NCBI GenBank assembly: GCA_049607205.1
Contig: JBMYWH010000034.1
Span: 1 to 16,115 of the forward strand
DNA: 16,115 bases
Source of the DNA: JBELHR01 sp049607205
GTDB lineage: Bacteria > Bacteroidota > Bacteroidia > Flavobacteriales > Flavobacteriaceae
Direction: 5' to 3'
Of the stretch, positions 14,944 to 16,115 are shown in pieces. The translations under genes and the position numbers were made by a program. Each line of letters begins with the position of its first letter. The stretch's first letter is position 1. Under the pieces are notes generated by a model that was given only the letters and a program-made list of their open reading frames with translations, was not told the DNA's origin and did no database searches.

Positions 14944-16082
14944 ACGATAGTCAAGAAATTAAGTTAGATAGTATCCCTGAAGCAATCAATGCCATCCGTG
15001 AAGGAAAAGTTGTAATTGTTGTTGACGATGAGGATAGAGAGAATGAAGGAGACTTCGTAGCCGCAGCCGAGCTCGTAAGTCCAGAAATGATTAATTTCAT
15101 GGCCACCCATGGTCGTGGATTGATCTGTACCCCCTTAACAGAAGACCGATGTGATCAGTTAAAATTAGACATGATGGTCGATGCAAGTTCTGATCCACTT
15201 CAGACGGCTTTTACAGTTTCTGTTGATTTGAATGGAAAAGGGGTTACCACTGGTATTTCTGCTAGTGATCGTGCGATTACCATTGAAGCCTTAACAGATT
15301 CTAACTTGAAGCCACATGATTTAAGAAGACCTGGACATATTTTTCCCCTCAAGGCTAAAAATGGTGGAGTCTTAAGAAGAACAGGTCATACTGAAGCAGC
15401 GATTGACTTAGCTCGATTGGCTGGTCTACAGCCAGCAGGTGTAATTGTAGAGATCATGAATGAAGATGGTACTATGGCACGTCTTCCTCAGCTTGTTGAA
15501 ATTGCTGAAAAGTATGATTTAAAATTAATCTCTATAGAAGATCTTGTTTCATACCGCATGAAACATGATTCTTTAATCCACAAAATAGAAGACTTCGACT
15601 TAGAAACGAGATTTGGGTCTTATAGATTGAGAGCTTATAAGCAAACAACTTCTGATCAAATACACTTAGCATTGACAAAAGGATCATGGACTAAGGAAGA
15701 CCCTATTTTAGTTAGAATGATTTCTCATTCTCATGGCAATGATTTATTAGGTTCTCTTTTATCAAAAAAGGAAGACCGACTTGCTAAGGTTTTTGACATG
15801 ATCAATAAAGAAGATCAAGGAGCGGTCGTTTTTATCAATCAAGAAAAACAACAGTTTAATCTGGAAGATCGTCTCTCTTATTTGAGAGAATCTCAAAAAG
15901 ATAAAAACACCCCAAAACCTAAAAGTAAAATTGATGAAAAAGATTTCGGTGTAGGTGCTCAAATATTACATGATTTAGACATAAGTAAGTTGAGGCTTAT
16001 TACGAACTCTGATGTTAGCCTTAGAAAGAGAGTTGGAATCAGTGGTTACGGATTGACCATTGAAGAATATATAAACTACTAA
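14940..16082 (+). CDS. ribB: 3,4-dihydroxy-2-butanone 4-phosphate synthase with degenerate GTP cyclohydrolase II-like C-terminal domain
   Basis: The N-terminal domain (about residues 6-208) converts ribulose 5-phosphate to 3,4-dihydroxy-2-butanone 4-phosphate plus formate, in riboflavin synthesis in the cytoplasm. Its motifs are complete: DDEDRENEGDF (29-39), THGRGLICTPL (56-66), TTGISASDRAITI (103-115) and RPGHIFPLKAKNGGVLRRTG with GHTEAAID (130-156). The C-terminal part (about 215-380) aligns with GTP cyclohydrolase II but lacks its catalysis. The three zinc-binding Cys of RibA correspond to Ser264, Ser275 and Lys277, and the EGRGIGL loop is replaced by a short Lys-rich linker (about 316-335). 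The last part, DFGVGAQILHDL to GYGLTIEE, is still recognisable. The protein should therefore act as RibB only, and a separate RibA would be needed. It is the last gene of the tpx-ftsK-lolA-lpt unit, overlapping the permease gene by ATGA. Confidence 0.93.
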   Translation: MNDSQEIKLDSIPEAINAIREGKVVIVVDDEDRENEGDFVAAAELVSPEMINFMATHGRGLICTPLTEDRCDQLKLDMMVDASSDPLQTAFTVSVDLNGKGVTTGISASDRAITIEALTDSNLKPHDLRRPGHIFPLKAKNGGVLRRTGHTEAAIDLARLAGLQPAGVIVEIMNEDGTMARLPQLVEIAEKYDLKLISIEDLVSYRMKHDSLIHKIEDFDLETRFGSYRLRAYKQTTSDQIHLALTKGSWTKEDPILVRMISHSHGNDLLGSLLSKKEDRLAKVFDMINKEDQGAVVFINQEKQQFNLEDRLSYLRESQKDKNTPKPKSKIDEKDFGVGAQILHDLDISKLRLITNSDVSLRKRVGISGYGLTIEEYINY

Positions 16083-16115
16083 AAAAAAGCCCACTTGAAA
16101 ATAGAGTGACCCCAA

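Noticed and set aside
16083..16115. Possible terminator hairpin after ribB (A run, then CACT and AGTG around a 9-base loop)
   Set aside because: The stem is only 4 base pairs, the flanking CCC does not pair, and no T run is seen before the window ends. It may be half of a longer hairpin beyond the window.

Overview
The window looks like ordinary chromosome of a low-GC member of the Bacteroidota, most likely a Flavobacteriales relative. The reasons are signal peptides ending in AQ, a TonB-dependent receptor with an N-terminal carboxypeptidase-regulatory-like domain, promoter-like boxes close to TAnnTTTG instead of Shine-Dalgarno driven starts, and a compact ftsK-lolA-lptF/G-ribB block that I associate with Flavobacteriia. 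All identifications come from reading motifs, not from searches. I see no tRNA, rRNA, CRISPR array, insertion sequence or phage gene. No stretch longer than about 150 bases lacks a gene.

Layout. (1) Bases 1-761 hold the 3' part of a class A beta-lactamase-like serine hydrolase, cut off by the window start. (2) mltF (762-2225, minus) is a lipoprotein lytic transglycosylase, convergent with the hydrolase with no base between the stop codons. (3) A 142-base divergent region with promoter-like boxes on both sides leads into a rightward group: a TonB-dependent receptor (2368-4791), a Rossmann/DUF2867 oxidoreductase (4803-6218), a CPD-type photolyase overlapping it by 4 bases (6215-7504), and a PagL-like lipid A deacylase-family outer-membrane protein (7537-8733). 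(4) An exported beta-propeller lactonase (8734-9789, minus) again abuts its convergent neighbour stop to stop. (5) A divergent 101-base gap leads into a tight rightward five-gene unit, tpx, ftsK, lolA-like, lptF/lptG-like and ribB (9891-16082), with gaps of 4, 7 and 8 bases and a final 4-base overlap.

Together the genes concern the cell envelope (murein turnover, outer-membrane import, possible lipid A modification, lipoprotein and LPS transport), DNA maintenance (photolyase, FtsK), peroxide defence (Tpx) and riboflavin synthesis (RibB).

I did not find a clearly new system. The points most worth a second look are the RibB protein whose C-terminal GTP cyclohydrolase II-like domain has lost every zinc ligand and its catalytic loop, the overlap of a DUF2867 oxidoreductase with a photolyase, the class A-like hydrolase without the Glu166 motif, two convergent junctions made of the same TAATTA double stop, and a repeated short-leader promoter arrangement.
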